Source of the DNA: Paenibacillus soyae
Lineage (GTDB): Bacteria; Bacillota; Bacilli; Paenibacillales; Paenibacillaceae
Assembly: GCF_024623455.1 (NCBI RefSeq)
Contig: NZ_JANIPJ010000016.1
Location: forward strand, 1-64,000
Reading direction: 5' to 3'
DNA: 64,000 bases
Position 1 is the stretch's first letter. The number at the start of each line of letters is the position of its first letter. A program made the position numbers and the translations under genes. Below the pieces are notes generated by a model. That model did no database searches. It was not told the DNA's origin and was given only the letters and a program-made list of their open reading frames with translations. This document shows positions 39,985 to 49,936 of the stretch, piece by piece.

Positions 39985-40797
39985 ATGAAAAACGGGATTC
40001 GTCTATTTTGGTTCGTCGTCGGCTGCTCATTTCTATTTCCATTGTATTGGATGGTCTCGATGTCTTTAAAGTCCAAGTCAGAGGCCTATAACAATCAGTT
40101 CGGCCTTCCCAAGGCCTGGGCGTGGGATAATTACATGGAAGTATTATCCAAATACGATTTCCCTTTATATTTCAAGAACAGCGTCATTTATACGGGCGGC
40201 ACCATCGCGATTACGCTCGTGGCAGGTACGATGCTCGCCTATTGCTTGAGCCGCATGTCCTGGAAGTTCAATGGCTTGGCGCTTTTTTATGTATCTTTGG
40301 GATTAATCGTCCCTATTGAGGTCGTTATCATTCCATTATTCCAACTAGTGAAATCGCTGCATATCAAGGATACCTATTTTGCGCTGATTTTGCCTTACAC
40401 GGGCTTCTCTTTGGCTTCATGCGTGCTCATGCTCTTTGCTTTTCTCCGTTCGCTGCCAAAGGAATTGGAGGAAGCGGCCTGTATAGATGGGGCCAATGTG
40501 TATCAGGCGTTTTCTCGAATTATCTTCCCGATTGTCATGCCTGCGCTAGTGACGCAGACCGTTCTCATCTTCATGCGAGTTTGGAACGAATTCCCTCTAG
40601 CCTTTATTCTTGGAGCGAGAGACCAGTTCAGACCATTGACCGTGGGATTGCATAGCTTCTTTGTCAGTGTCGGGGTTTCTCACTGGGGATACATCGGCGC
40701 AGCCATGATGCTGACAAGCTTGCCCACGATCATTATCTATATGATCGGTAACGAGAAGATCGAGAATGCTTTAACCGCGGGCGCCATTTTGAAATAG
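39985..40797 (+). CDS. CUT1 ABC importer permease (MalG/UgpE type)
   Basis: Encodes 270 residues. The N-terminal helix is LFWFVVGCSFLFPLYWMVSM. The EAA loop is EAACIDGANVYQAFSRIIFP. The tail ENALTAGAILK is typical. Between its stop and the large secreted enzyme (82 bases) lies a small hairpin (ATACCG-ttcagg-CGGTAT, 40824-40841) without a T tract, so some read-through into the enzyme gene is likely. Confidence 0.92.
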   Translation: MKNGIRLFWFVVGCSFLFPLYWMVSMSLKSKSEAYNNQFGLPKAWAWDNYMEVLSKYDFPLYFKNSVIYTGGTIAITLVAGTMLAYCLSRMSWKFNGLALFYVSLGLIVPIEVVIIPLFQLVKSLHIKDTYFALILPYTGFSLASCVLMLFAFLRSLPKELEEAACIDGANVYQAFSRIIFPIVMPALVTQTVLIFMRVWNEFPLAFILGARDQFRPLTVGLHSFFVSVGVSHWGYIGAAMMLTSLPTIIIYMIGNEKIENALTAGAILK

Positions 40798-40879
40798 ACG
40801 ATGACGGAACGGATCCGGCACCAATACCGTTCAGGCGGTATGTGTATAGTTTTACTATTATCCAAGGAGGTTTTGAGAG

Positions 40880-43800
40880 GTGAGAAAAAGCGCATTTATT
40901 TGGTTTTTGGCTTTGGCAATGGTACTCTCCATGATGCCATTAGCAGGGTCGGTAGCCGCGGCGGATAGCTCGCCAAGCGCTGCTATTAGTAAGACGATCT
41001 ATGTGGCGGGAAGCGGCAATGATGACACAGGCGACGGAACAAAAGAAAAGCCGTACAAAACGATTGGCAAAGCTAAAGAAGTAGTGAGGACTTTGCCTAA
41101 GACCGGCGGGGATATCGTCGTTCAAATTGCAGATGGCTTTTATCCGCTTGAAGAAACCCTGGTTTTTACGGCGGAGGATTCCGGAACGGCAAGCAGCACG
41201 ATTCGCTATGAGGCGGCACCGGGGGCAAAGCCGGTCATCAGCGGCGGAGAAATGCTGGAAAAAGGCGTTTGGACAGAAGCTGTCGGCCTTACCCAGACGG
41301 GCGGCTTAACCGCGTACAAAACGACTCTTAACCGGAGCGATAAGCTGCGCGCGATCTATGTAAACGACAAGCGCGCCAACATGACAGTGAGTCCGCAGAT
41401 CGCTTCGGCTAACAGAACGGTCAACGGTACTCCGACAGTCAGCTTTACCTCTGAAGGTAATCCTTGGGCGTGGCAGAACGGCAGCAACATTCGGGCGGCT
41501 ATCGTCTTCGACTCCAGCGTAGGCTTGACGAAGAATACGAAAAACCCTCAAAACATCGAAGCCGAAAGCATGGGCGGTTCCACCGCCAGATGGGCGAGGC
41601 CATTCGTTACCTTCGCGTCGATCGAAGAGGCGCCGGCAGCCAGCAGCAAGCCAGGAGGCGTCATGCTCCGGTTCCAAATGCCGTATGGGGCGATTTCACA
41701 ATCCTTGAGCAATAACACGCAATACAATCCAAATAACAATCAAGTCATCCGTAACGCTTTCGAGTTCCTCAACAAGCGCGGCGATTTCTATTTCGACCAG
41801 GCGGAAAGCACGCTATATTACATCCCGCTTGAAGGCGAGGATATCCATACCGCCGATGTGGTCGTTCCAAAGCTGGAGACGGTTCTCGACGTAAGAGGGA
41901 TCCCTGTAGGTGATCGGCTAAGCCCAATCGAGGACTCGGATGATGGACGCGTTAGACACGTCACCTTCGACGGGCTGAAGTTTGCCCATACCGACTACAA
42001 GCTGTACGAACTGACGGGCACCTATACGCTCAGCGATGGATCCGGTCCGGTGACGACCACTTCCCGCGGCTATGCGTCCGTTCAGGGCTCCATCGTGAAC
42101 ACCGCTTACTTTCCAAGCAGCATCAACTGGCATGAGACGTTCTACCGCGGTTATGACATACCGCCGGCAGCGGTCATGATTAATGCGGCAAGGCACATCA
42201 AGGTGTTGAATGGCGAGATCGGACTTACCGGATTTAACGGTATCCACGTGGAAAACGATGTCAAGGAGATCGAAGTCACGGGCAACTATATCGTAGACTC
42301 GCTCGCTTCCGGCATTGTGGTCGGACATCCGCATCATGTTTATGAGAACGATGAACCGATTAAGCATGAATCCAGCGCTTCGGTCTCCGGGACGCCAATA
42401 AGGGACTGGGCGGGCGTTGATAAAGAAAAATTTGCGGCGGGTACGGAAGCCGTGCCGGAAAACATTTATATTACGAATAATTTCCTGCACAGAACCTGTT
42501 ACGGATTCCCGGGCGCCAACGCATTAGCCTCTTTCTACACGACCAATATGCAGGTACTTCATAATTATATTTATGATACGACTTACGGCGCCATGAGCAT
42601 CGGCTGGGGCTGGGACGAGTACGACGGGTTCGGCTTTACCGCTCATGGCACGGACAAGAACGGCGGCCCTTACCATGGTACGCATGAGACGAGTCTCGCA
42701 AGGTCTCCGGAGTTGACGACGACCTCAAGGAATAACAAAATCAACTATAACCGGATAGAAGAAATCTGTACGATCGTCAATGACTCTGGCGCCATCTATT
42801 CATTGGGCCGGCAGGGAGACCCGGGTAACTTGCCGGGCGGAGGGACATGGGATACCGTCAAGGATTTGACGAACAGCCCTGTTACCGACAAAAATAGCAA
42901 CTGGCATCCCGACAACTGGACGAATTACACCGAGATGAACTACAACTTCCTCGACCCGAATCCAACGGGCAAACCGACAACCTCCAACAACTGGACGAAC
43001 GGGTTCCATCCCGACGAAGGAAGCACGTTCATTAAGATGATAGGCAACGTCGTGCAATCCAAGCTCTCGCATGCTCCCGGACAAAGCCGGCTTTATGAGT
43101 TCAACAACTGGAAGCGCAAAAGCGATATGATTGCCATCGAAGGTTACGTGGACGGAAACAACAACCAGAATGGCGCCCCTAGGATAACGTTCGACAATTA
43201 TAAAAGCGAAGACCGCATTTGGCCGGTTAGAGGCAACGAAATCGTATTGAATTCGGGTCTTGCCAACGAATATACCCATATGATCCCAAGAAGCCTCATT
43301 GCCGACACCGAGTTTGAGCTTGCGTCCCATGTCATTATGGGGAAGGGGGAGAAGCTGCCGCGCAGAGGCCTGCTGCAGCCTGAAGATACAGTGTGGCTTG
43401 CGCCTGCGAACACAACCGTGTTTCATGAAGGCGCTACGATGACCAAAGCTGCCGGCGACGAACCATTCATCGATGCTCCGTCTGTGCCAGGGGAATACAA
43501 GCTATATATCGTATATGAAGACGGCAGAGAAACCGCTGCTTCTAAGTATACGTTATACGTCGACCTGAGCATGTCCTCGATCAATGTGGAAGACGGGCAG
43601 ACTTACGATGTCTCAAAGTCACGTCCTCTTGAGCTTTCCCTAAGCGATGACAATACGTATACGCTTAACGGAAATCCTGTTGTAAGCGGTCACAAAATAT
43701 TCGCCGAAGGAAGCTGGACGTTGGTCGTCAGCGCTCCGTCGGGGACGACTTCCAGAACCATCAGCTTTACGACCACAGTATCGGCGGCAAACAAACTGCT

Positions 43801-46756
43801 CTCGGCTGACGTGTCGGTAGCTCCCGGCGGGACTGTCAGGTTCGCGTACGATTTGGACGACGCGACCAAGAAGATATGGATCTCCTCGTCGAGCGGCGGA
43901 CACTTTGATGGAGGCGACGATGAAACAGCAGCCTCTGGCGATGCAATCGCGATGAAAGCGCCCGTGCTGCCGGGGCCATACGTCATTTATGTACTGGCGG
44001 AAGACGGCGAAGTACTGAGCCAGTCGCATGCTAGTGTTGTGGTAAGGGATATGACGCCTGTCGATATTCCTAGAAACGGTCTTGATTTATGGCTGAAGGC
44101 CGATGAGGGCGTGGAACGGGATAGCAGCGGCAGCGTAACGGGATGGACCAATATGGGAGGCGTTCCGGCAAAGCTTGTTCCGGCGAACGTTCCTGGCAGC
44201 GGGGGTGATGGTCTCGGAGCGCCAAGCGGCAACCCTAAAATCAAACAAGGCGTTTACGAGTCTGTCGAATTCGACGCGAATTCAAGGCCGTTAAAAGCCG
44301 CGGGCTTTAAAGATTATAACGGCAAAACGGATATGACGATTTATACGCTGGTGAAACCAACGACGACAGCCAACAACTCCAGCGACCAAAGCGGTCTTGT
44401 TTACTTCGGATTGAACGAGTCTTACCAGACATGGGCTGCCAACGACGGTTGGAGCGGTATCAATCTCGGCGTTGGAACAAATCGAGTGAATCTTCGCTTC
44501 GGTAACGCGGATGGCAGCGTCGGAGGCGGCGGGCAATCCATTTCAACCACGGCCACAAACGGTCTGGTCAGCGTTCGGGCGCAGCTTAACGGAAACACGA
44601 GAACTGTTTTTGTTAATAACAACGTCATCGGCACCCCTGGAACGAACGCCAAGCCTCTGAAGGGGAACAGAGCGGATCTGGCCGTAGGTTACACGATGGC
44701 GTCTGCCACTCCATTCCGTTTCATGGGCGAAGTGCTGCAGATTCTTATCTACGACAGAGTGCTGACTGCTGAAGAGGTTACCAAGATCGAAGCCTACTTC
44801 AACGAGGTGAAAGCCGGCAGAGGCGGATCCGCGAATCCGATTGGCGAAGCAGCGGTCGACAAAACTTTGCTGAACGCCCTTATTGAGGACGCAGATAACC
44901 TAGACGACGCGATTTATACCAACGAATCATGGATGGCTTTTGCGAGCGCTTTAAGTGAGGCCAAAGCTGCAGCATCGAATGCTGAGATCGGTCAGGAAGC
45001 AGCGGACCATTCGTATTTCGCGCTGCGTAACGCGTTCAAAGCGCTGCAGCTGCTGCCTAGCGGCGTCGGGACCGCCGCATACGGTACGCCCGTTCTCGGC
45101 GGCTCCGAGCTCGACCCGCTCTGGAATACGACCGTCGCGCTGCCGATCCTTAAGCATCTGACGATGGTGAACGGTCCGGCGGACGGCTCCGCTAAAGTGC
45201 TATGGGACGATCAAAACCTGTATGTGCTGGTGCGTGTCAAAGACCCTGTGCTGAACAGCAGCAGCGGCAACGCGCATGAGAAGGATTCGGTCGAGATCTT
45301 CGTGGATGAGAGCAACAGTAAGCAAACGTCCTACGGCGCAGGTATGGGACAATACCGTATTAATTATCTAAATGAGCAAAGCTTTAATCCAGGCAGTATC
45401 AGTGCGGGGTTTGAGTCATTCGCCAAGGTCGTGGACGGCGGTTACTACATGGAAGCGAAGATTCCATTTAAAGCCGTTGCTCCCGCGGAAGATCATGTCA
45501 TTGGATTTGACCTGCAGATCAATGACGCGAATGCAGGCGGCAGCCGTCAGGATATTGTCATGTGGCATGACCAGACCGGAGACTCCTGGATGAACGGTTC
45601 AAACTGGGGTGTGGTTACGCTTCTTAAACCATCGGGCGGGGATGACGAGAATGCTGACATCAGCGGTCCATCGACGGTTATAGCAGGACACCCTGTTGCC
45701 CTGTCCATTGGTATCGACAATCTGGCCGAAGGATTCGACGCTATGTCCGTCGAAGTTCATTACGATCCGGAGAAATTCGAGTTCGAGACCGTTACCGATA
45801 TAGACGGAGTCGTCAGCCTGGCGGCAAGTGCATTAACAAATGTGCGCGATGATCTGACCATCCTTGCAACGGCTGTCAAGCAACAGACGGGGCAGATTCT
45901 CATCATTGCTTCAACAACAGGTCATTTGGACCAAAACAGCGGCGAACTGTTCGTGCTGAACGGCAGAGCGATGGGCAGCGCGTCTGCGGGCGGTACCAGC
46001 GTTTCCCTTGCCGACTTCGTTGTAACGGCGCAAGCTGACGCTCGTAACATCAACACAGCAAATGCCGTATTGGATATTACGGTGAAATTGGCGGATAGCT
46101 CGGCGCTTGCAGCCGTTATTGAACAGGCTGAAGGATTACTGAACACATCTACAGAAGGCACGCAGCCTGGACAATATCCGGTTGGTTCCAAAGCCGTACT
46201 GCAAGGTGCCGTTCAATCGGCGATTAACGTGCGGGATAACGGGGCCTCGACCGAAAGCGACATCGCGCAAGCGATCACAGCGCTCAATCAAGCGATTGCC
46301 GCGTTCAGAAGCAGCGTGATTCCTGATCCAAGCGTCAATAAATCGGAATTGATTGCAGCCATTGAAGCCGCGACTTCAAAGCTGGATGGTGCCGAGGAAG
46401 GTAATAAAATCGGGCAATATTCCTCCGCTGCAAGAAGCGCGCTGGAAGCTGCCATTCAGCAGGCAGTGGCCGTGAGGAATAATGGATCTGCATCACAGTC
46501 TACGGTTAACCAAGCAACTGCCGCTCTTCATGAAGCCGTAGACGTCTTCGCAGCTCAAATCATTACGCTAGTACCGGGTCAAACGGCAGTAACCATTCGC
46601 GACCTGTCGTACCTGGCCAAGTACTACGGTACGACATCTAACGATACGGATTGGATGAATGTCGAGAAGGCAGACCTGTTCGGCAGCGGAGAAATCACGA
46701 TTCGCGAATTGTCCGCCGTTGCCAGAATGATTGCCGTAAACTGGCTGTCGGAGTAA
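40880..46756 (+). CDS. Secreted multi-domain beta-helix enzyme (GH141-like) with CBM9, cohesin and dockerin-like modules
   Basis: Encodes 1,958 residues from a GTG nine bases after AAGGAGG. The signal peptide cuts near SVAAA (residue ~27). Residues ~38-820 form a right-handed beta-helix (IYVAGSGNDDTGDGTKEKPY start) resembling GH141-type enzymes, known to act on fucosyl or xylan parts of pectin and hemicellulose. Next come Ig-like strands (~825-1060), a LamG-like fold (~1062-1312, GLDLWLKADEGV), a FIVAR-type helical module (~1324-1392), a CBM9-like domain (~1394-1584), a cohesin-like domain (~1592-1736), two more FIVAR modules (~1737-1892) and a dockerin-like tail (~1894-1958). In that tail the first calcium loop has lost its Asp/Asn residues and the second keeps only part. 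The following gene encodes a cohesin-SLH protein. The catalytic family call is tentative; the module order is clearer. Confidence 0.8.
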   Translation: MRKSAFIWFLALAMVLSMMPLAGSVAAADSSPSAAISKTIYVAGSGNDDTGDGTKEKPYKTIGKAKEVVRTLPKTGGDIVVQIADGFYPLEETLVFTAEDSGTASSTIRYEAAPGAKPVISGGEMLEKGVWTEAVGLTQTGGLTAYKTTLNRSDKLRAIYVNDKRANMTVSPQIASANRTVNGTPTVSFTSEGNPWAWQNGSNIRAAIVFDSSVGLTKNTKNPQNIEAESMGGSTARWARPFVTFASIEEAPAASSKPGGVMLRFQMPYGAISQSLSNNTQYNPNNNQVIRNAFEFLNKRGDFYFDQAESTLYYIPLEGEDIHTADVVVPKLETVLDVRGIPVGDRLSPIEDSDDGRVRHVTFDGLKFAHTDYKLYELTGTYTLSDGSGPVTTTSRGYASVQGSIVNTAYFPSSINWHETFYRGYDIPPAAVMINAARHIKVLNGEIGLTGFNGIHVENDVKEIEVTGNYIVDSLASGIVVGHPHHVYENDEPIKHESSASVSGTPIRDWAGVDKEKFAAGTEAVPENIYITNNFLHRTCYGFPGANALASFYTTNMQVLHNYIYDTTYGAMSIGWGWDEYDGFGFTAHGTDKNGGPYHGTHETSLARSPELTTTSRNNKINYNRIEEICTIVNDSGAIYSLGRQGDPGNLPGGGTWDTVKDLTNSPVTDKNSNWHPDNWTNYTEMNYNFLDPNPTGKPTTSNNWTNGFHPDEGSTFIKMIGNVVQSKLSHAPGQSRLYEFNNWKRKSDMIAIEGYVDGNNNQNGAPRITFDNYKSEDRIWPVRGNEIVLNSGLANEYTHMIPRSLIADTEFELASHVIMGKGEKLPRRGLLQPEDTVWLAPANTTVFHEGATMTKAAGDEPFIDAPSVPGEYKLYIVYEDGRETAASKYTLYVDLSMSSINVEDGQTYDVSKSRPLELSLSDDNTYTLNGNPVVSGHKIFAEGSWTLVVSAPSGTTSRTISFTTTVSAANKLLSADVSVAPGGTVRFAYDLDDATKKIWISSSSGGHFDGGDDETAASGDAIAMKAPVLPGPYVIYVLAEDGEVLSQSHASVVVRDMTPVDIPRNGLDLWLKADEGVERDSSGSVTGWTNMGGVPAKLVPANVPGSGGDGLGAPSGNPKIKQGVYESVEFDANSRPLKAAGFKDYNGKTDMTIYTLVKPTTTANNSSDQSGLVYFGLNESYQTWAANDGWSGINLGVGTNRVNLRFGNADGSVGGGGQSISTTATNGLVSVRAQLNGNTRTVFVNNNVIGTPGTNAKPLKGNRADLAVGYTMASATPFRFMGEVLQILIYDRVLTAEEVTKIEAYFNEVKAGRGGSANPIGEAAVDKTLLNALIEDADNLDDAIYTNESWMAFASALSEAKAAASNAEIGQEAADHSYFALRNAFKALQLLPSGVGTAAYGTPVLGGSELDPLWNTTVALPILKHLTMVNGPADGSAKVLWDDQNLYVLVRVKDPVLNSSSGNAHEKDSVEIFVDESNSKQTSYGAGMGQYRINYLNEQSFNPGSISAGFESFAKVVDGGYYMEAKIPFKAVAPAEDHVIGFDLQINDANAGGSRQDIVMWHDQTGDSWMNGSNWGVVTLLKPSGGDDENADISGPSTVIAGHPVALSIGIDNLAEGFDAMSVEVHYDPEKFEFETVTDIDGVVSLAASALTNVRDDLTILATAVKQQTGQILIIASTTGHLDQNSGELFVLNGRAMGSASAGGTSVSLADFVVTAQADARNINTANAVLDITVKLADSSALAAVIEQAEGLLNTSTEGTQPGQYPVGSKAVLQGAVQSAINVRDNGASTESDIAQAITALNQAIAAFRSSVIPDPSVNKSELIAAIEAATSKLDGAEEGNKIGQYSSAARSALEAAIQQAVAVRNNGSASQSTVNQATAALHEAVDVFAAQIITLVPGQTAVTIRDLSYLAKYYGTTSNDTDWMNVEKADLFGSGEITIRELSAVARMIAVNWLSE

Positions 46757-46773
46757 CTGCAGAATGTACAACA

Positions 46774-46806
46774 CGGAGGCCGGCATTATGCCGACCTCCG
46801 TTTGTT
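46774..46806 (+). terminator. Intrinsic terminator after the beta-helix enzyme
   Basis: CGGAGGcCGGCAT (46774-46786) pairs with ATGCCGaCCTCCG (46788-46800), followed by TTTGTT. The cohesin-SLH gene after it probably has some separate expression. Confidence 0.75.
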
Positions 46807-46863
46807 AGTGGGCAACGTGCAAGGTTAAACGCTCTTACCATATAGAAAAGGATGGATCCTCCT

Positions 46864-47895
46864 ATGAAGCGTAAATTCCTATTACTATGTCTATCTCTAT
46901 GGGTATCGCTTTCTTTAATGCCTTATACCGTGTTGGCCAAGGATGCTTCCTTCTCCCTGACCTTAAACAATGAACGGCCCGCAGTCGGCGAGAATATTCA
47001 GGTTGTGGTAACCGGGAACAACTTGACCGACGTGTACGGATATGAAATAAACTTGACATACGAACCAAGCCGCTTGCGATATGTGAAGACGGAAAGTCCG
47101 ATGACCGGCTTCTCCGTGCCGATGGCGCCTAAGGATGGTGAACTCGTATTCGCCCATACGAAGGTAGGTAAGGTTGCCGGTGAGAGCGGAAAAGTGGTTT
47201 TGGCTACGATAGAATTCAAGGTCATAGGCGGTACCGGCAGTAAGCCAACGGCAATTGGGTTAACAAACGTGGAGCTCGTAAAAAGCGACTTGACCGTCAC
47301 TAATCATGCCGCGAATGTTAGCCTGAACGTTACGACGGCCGGAAAGACATTCAACGATCTTAACGGACACTGGGCGAAACAGGAGATCGAGCGGGCAGCC
47401 GGTCTTGGTTTCGTGGCTGGCTATGCCGACGGCACCTTCCGCCCGCAGAACCATGTAACGAGAGCGGAGTTTGCCACGATGGTCTCCAGGGCGATGGAGC
47501 TAAAGCCCAAGGGCGGCGCAGATCCTTCATTTGCCGATCTGGACCGTATTCCGGACTGGGCTAAGCCTTCTGTCTTGGAAGCCCAAACGGCAGGCGTCAT
47601 AACGGGCTACGAGGATGCGACTTTCCGTCCAGACCTTCTGATCAACCGTTCCGAAATGGCGGCCATGATGATGCGGACATTAGATACGAAGATGGACGAA
47701 GGATGGAAACCCGCTTTCGCCGACACGGACAGCATTCCCGTCTGGGCGCAGCCGTCCGTTGCTGCGGCTGCCGAAGCGGGCCTGATTAAGGGCAGAGACA
47801 ACAATAAGTTCGTGCCTGCGGCTAACGCGACTCGCGCCGAGGCGGTTGTCTTAATTCTAAGGTTGATTGATTATAAGAATACAGCGGAACTCTAA
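46864..47895 (+). CDS. Cell-surface protein with one cohesin-like domain and three SLH domains
   Basis: Encodes 343 residues; the ATG at 46864 is chosen because it begins a proper signal peptide (MKRKFLLLCLSLWVSLSLMP, cut after VLA) nine bases after AAAGGATGG. Residues ~28-160 form a cohesin-like beta-sandwich (FSLTLNNERPAVGENIQVVV, then YEINLTYEPSRLRYV). Residues ~163-337 are three SLH repeats (GHWAKQEIERAAGLGFVAGY, then WAKPSVLEAQTAGVITGYED, then WAQPSVAAAAEAGLIKGRDN), which bind pyruvylated secondary cell-wall polymer. The protein is thus a minimal anchoring scaffold. It could hold the dockerin-like neighbour or other dockerin proteins on the cell wall. Pairing is inferred from adjacency only. 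Confidence 0.88.
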   Translation: MKRKFLLLCLSLWVSLSLMPYTVLAKDASFSLTLNNERPAVGENIQVVVTGNNLTDVYGYEINLTYEPSRLRYVKTESPMTGFSVPMAPKDGELVFAHTKVGKVAGESGKVVLATIEFKVIGGTGSKPTAIGLTNVELVKSDLTVTNHAANVSLNVTTAGKTFNDLNGHWAKQEIERAAGLGFVAGYADGTFRPQNHVTRAEFATMVSRAMELKPKGGADPSFADLDRIPDWAKPSVLEAQTAGVITGYEDATFRPDLLINRSEMAAMMMRTLDTKMDEGWKPAFADTDSIPVWAQPSVAAAAEAGLIKGRDNNKFVPAANATRAEAVVLILRLIDYKNTAEL

Positions 47896-47908
47896 TATCG
47901 TTCAAAAG

Positions 47909-47935
47909 CGCCACCTGGTGAAAGGTGGCGTTTTC
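47909..47935 (+). terminator. Intrinsic terminator after the cohesin-SLH gene
   Basis: CGCCACCT (47909-47916) pairs perfectly with AGGTGGCG (47923-47930), followed by TTTT. It marks the end of the third locus. Confidence 0.8.
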
Positions 47936-48066
47936 TGCGATCAGTGACAGTGGTTCATGTTCGATTTCGGATTATTTTGAAAGAAATCGTGAAATTGCCT
48001 TCTATGACCGGACTGTCCTTGCTTCTATACTTGGTATATAGGCAACATCCAAGCAGGAGTGACGAT

Positions 48067-49020
48067 ATGAGCCGCTACGAGAACCCTCTCATTCACCGAA
48101 GTCCGCATTCAAAGTCTATCGGCAAGGCCTTAAAAAGATGGGAGTCCCCGCTGGCGGGCTACCTCTTTATTTCACCATGGTTGCTTGGCTTTTTTGCGCT
48201 GACGTTATACCCCATGATGCTTTCCCTCTATTACTCCTTTACGGATTATACCTTAATGAAAGGGATGGACTGGGTAGGCTTCGACAACTATAAGAACATC
48301 TTGCTGGAAGACGACAAGTTTGTTCAGTCTCTTATCGTCACCTTTAAGTTTGTAGTCGTATCCGTACCGGCTCGTTTATTGGCTGCATTGCTTATCGCCT
48401 TGGCGTTAAACAAAGCGGTTACAGGCATCTCCGCTTATCGAATCGCTATCTATTTCCCGTCTCTCATTGGGGGCAGCATCGCGGTTTCCATGCTATGGGA
48501 AACCATTTTCGGAGTCGATGGCTGGATGAATCGGTTTCTTGGCGTGTTCGGCATTCAAGGCAGAGGCTGGATCAGCGATCCCCAAACGGCCTTATGGACG
48601 CTGGTATTGCTTACGGTATGGCAGTTTGGTTCGGCCATGGTTATTTTCTTGGCCGGCCTCAAGCAAATTCCGAGAGAGCTATACGAGGCCTCATCCGTTG
48701 ACGGAGCCGGTCGATGGACGCAGTCGTGGAGGATTACGTTGCCCATGCTCACCCCGGTATTGTATTTCAATCTTATAATGGCGGTAATCGGAGCGTTCCA
48801 GATGTTCACCGCGGCCTATGTCATTACTAGGGGCGGGCCGATGAATTCCACGATGGTCTATGCTGTTTACCTGTATGAACGTGCGTTTAATCGCTATCAG
48901 ATGGGATACGCTTCTTCGCTTGCCTGGATCCTGTTGAGCATGATAGCCGTTATTGCCGGCATTCTCGCTTTAACCTCCAAATACTGGGTGTTCTATGAAA
49001 CGGAATCAAAAGGAGGATAA
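48067..49020 (+). CDS. CUT1 ABC importer permease (MalF/UgpA type)
   Basis: Encodes 317 residues. The ATG at 48067 lies 7 bases after AGGAG, so an earlier frame start at 47944 is rejected. Helices begin with PLAGYLFISPWLLGFFALTL, a form seen in LacF/MsmF-like permeases. The EAA loop is EASSVDGAGRWTQSWRITLP. Unlike the other family-1 loci, this operon starts with the permeases and the binding protein comes later, after the kinase gene. Confidence 0.92.
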   Translation: MSRYENPLIHRSPHSKSIGKALKRWESPLAGYLFISPWLLGFFALTLYPMMLSLYYSFTDYTLMKGMDWVGFDNYKNILLEDDKFVQSLIVTFKFVVVSVPARLLAALLIALALNKAVTGISAYRIAIYFPSLIGGSIAVSMLWETIFGVDGWMNRFLGVFGIQGRGWISDPQTALWTLVLLTVWQFGSAMVIFLAGLKQIPRELYEASSVDGAGRWTQSWRITLPMLTPVLYFNLIMAVIGAFQMFTAAYVITRGGPMNSTMVYAVYLYERAFNRYQMGYASSLAWILLSMIAVIAGILALTSKYWVFYETESKGG

Positions 49021-49026
49021 AGGTAA

Positions 49027-49866
49027 ATGAGTGGACGGATCTTCAGCGTCATTCGACATAGCTTTCTCTTTATTTTCAGTCTCGTTATGATCTATCCGCT
49101 TATTTGGTGGATGGGGTCGTCATTAAAATCAAATGCGGAAATGAGCTCTCCCTATCCATTTCCGTTGGTTCCCCTATGGAACAATTTCGGCGAAGGGTGG
49201 AACGCGATTCCGGGGTTTTCCTTCACCGATTTTTATCTGAATACGTTTATGCTCGAGCTTGCCGTTATTAACGCGACCGTTGTTTCTTGTACCCTGGTCG
49301 CGTTTGGGTTTGCCAGGCTGGATTTTCCCTTAAAAAAGTTTTGGTTCTCCATCCTTTTGTTGACCTTGATGCTTCCGGCACAGGTGCTTGTCATTCCGCA
49401 ATACGCGATGTTTCACCAGTTTGGCTGGATCGATACGTATTGGCCGTTTATCGTTCCGCATCTTCTCGCCGGAGGATCGGGCGGAACATTTTTTGTGTTT
49501 CTCCTCGTTCAATTCATTAGGGGGGTACCCAAGGAACTGGACGAATCGGCGAAGATCGATGGATGCTCATGGTTCGGCATTTATTTGCTTATCGTGATGC
49601 CGCTAACGAGGTCTGCCCTTATAACGGTGATCATTTTCTGCTTTCTTTGGAATTGGGATGATTTCTTGGGTCACCTTCTGTATATTAATTCGGTCGACAA
49701 GTATACGGTGGGGCTTGCGCTCAAGATGCTCAGCGATTCCGAAGGCAATCAGCAATGGGGACAACTGCTGGCGATGTCGCTTGTTTCGATTTTGCCGGCA
49801 ACGTTATTGTTTGCGGCTGCGCAAAAGCAATTGGTAGAAAGCGTTGCGACGACAGGCATGAAGTAA
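49027..49866 (+). CDS. CUT1 ABC importer permease (MalG/UgpE type)
   Basis: Encodes 279 residues, six bases after the first permease and behind AAAGGAGG. The N-terminal helix is SFLFIFSLVMIYPLIWWMGS. The EAA loop is ESAKIDGCSWFGIYLLIVMP. The tail KQLVESVATTGMK lacks the usual KGI(T/V)AGAVK ending but is common in LacG/MsmG-like permeases. The kinase gene follows after 70 bases. Confidence 0.92.
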   Translation: MSGRIFSVIRHSFLFIFSLVMIYPLIWWMGSSLKSNAEMSSPYPFPLVPLWNNFGEGWNAIPGFSFTDFYLNTFMLELAVINATVVSCTLVAFGFARLDFPLKKFWFSILLLTLMLPAQVLVIPQYAMFHQFGWIDTYWPFIVPHLLAGGSGGTFFVFLLVQFIRGVPKELDESAKIDGCSWFGIYLLIVMPLTRSALITVIIFCFLWNWDDFLGHLLYINSVDKYTVGLALKMLSDSEGNQQWGQLLAMSLVSILPATLLFAAAQKQLVESVATTGMK

Positions 49867-49936
49867 TAGGATGGAAGGGACGAGCCCAATCGTTATATAG
49901 CTGCGAATTATTCGTTCTTCAGAAGGAGTGCCCTCA

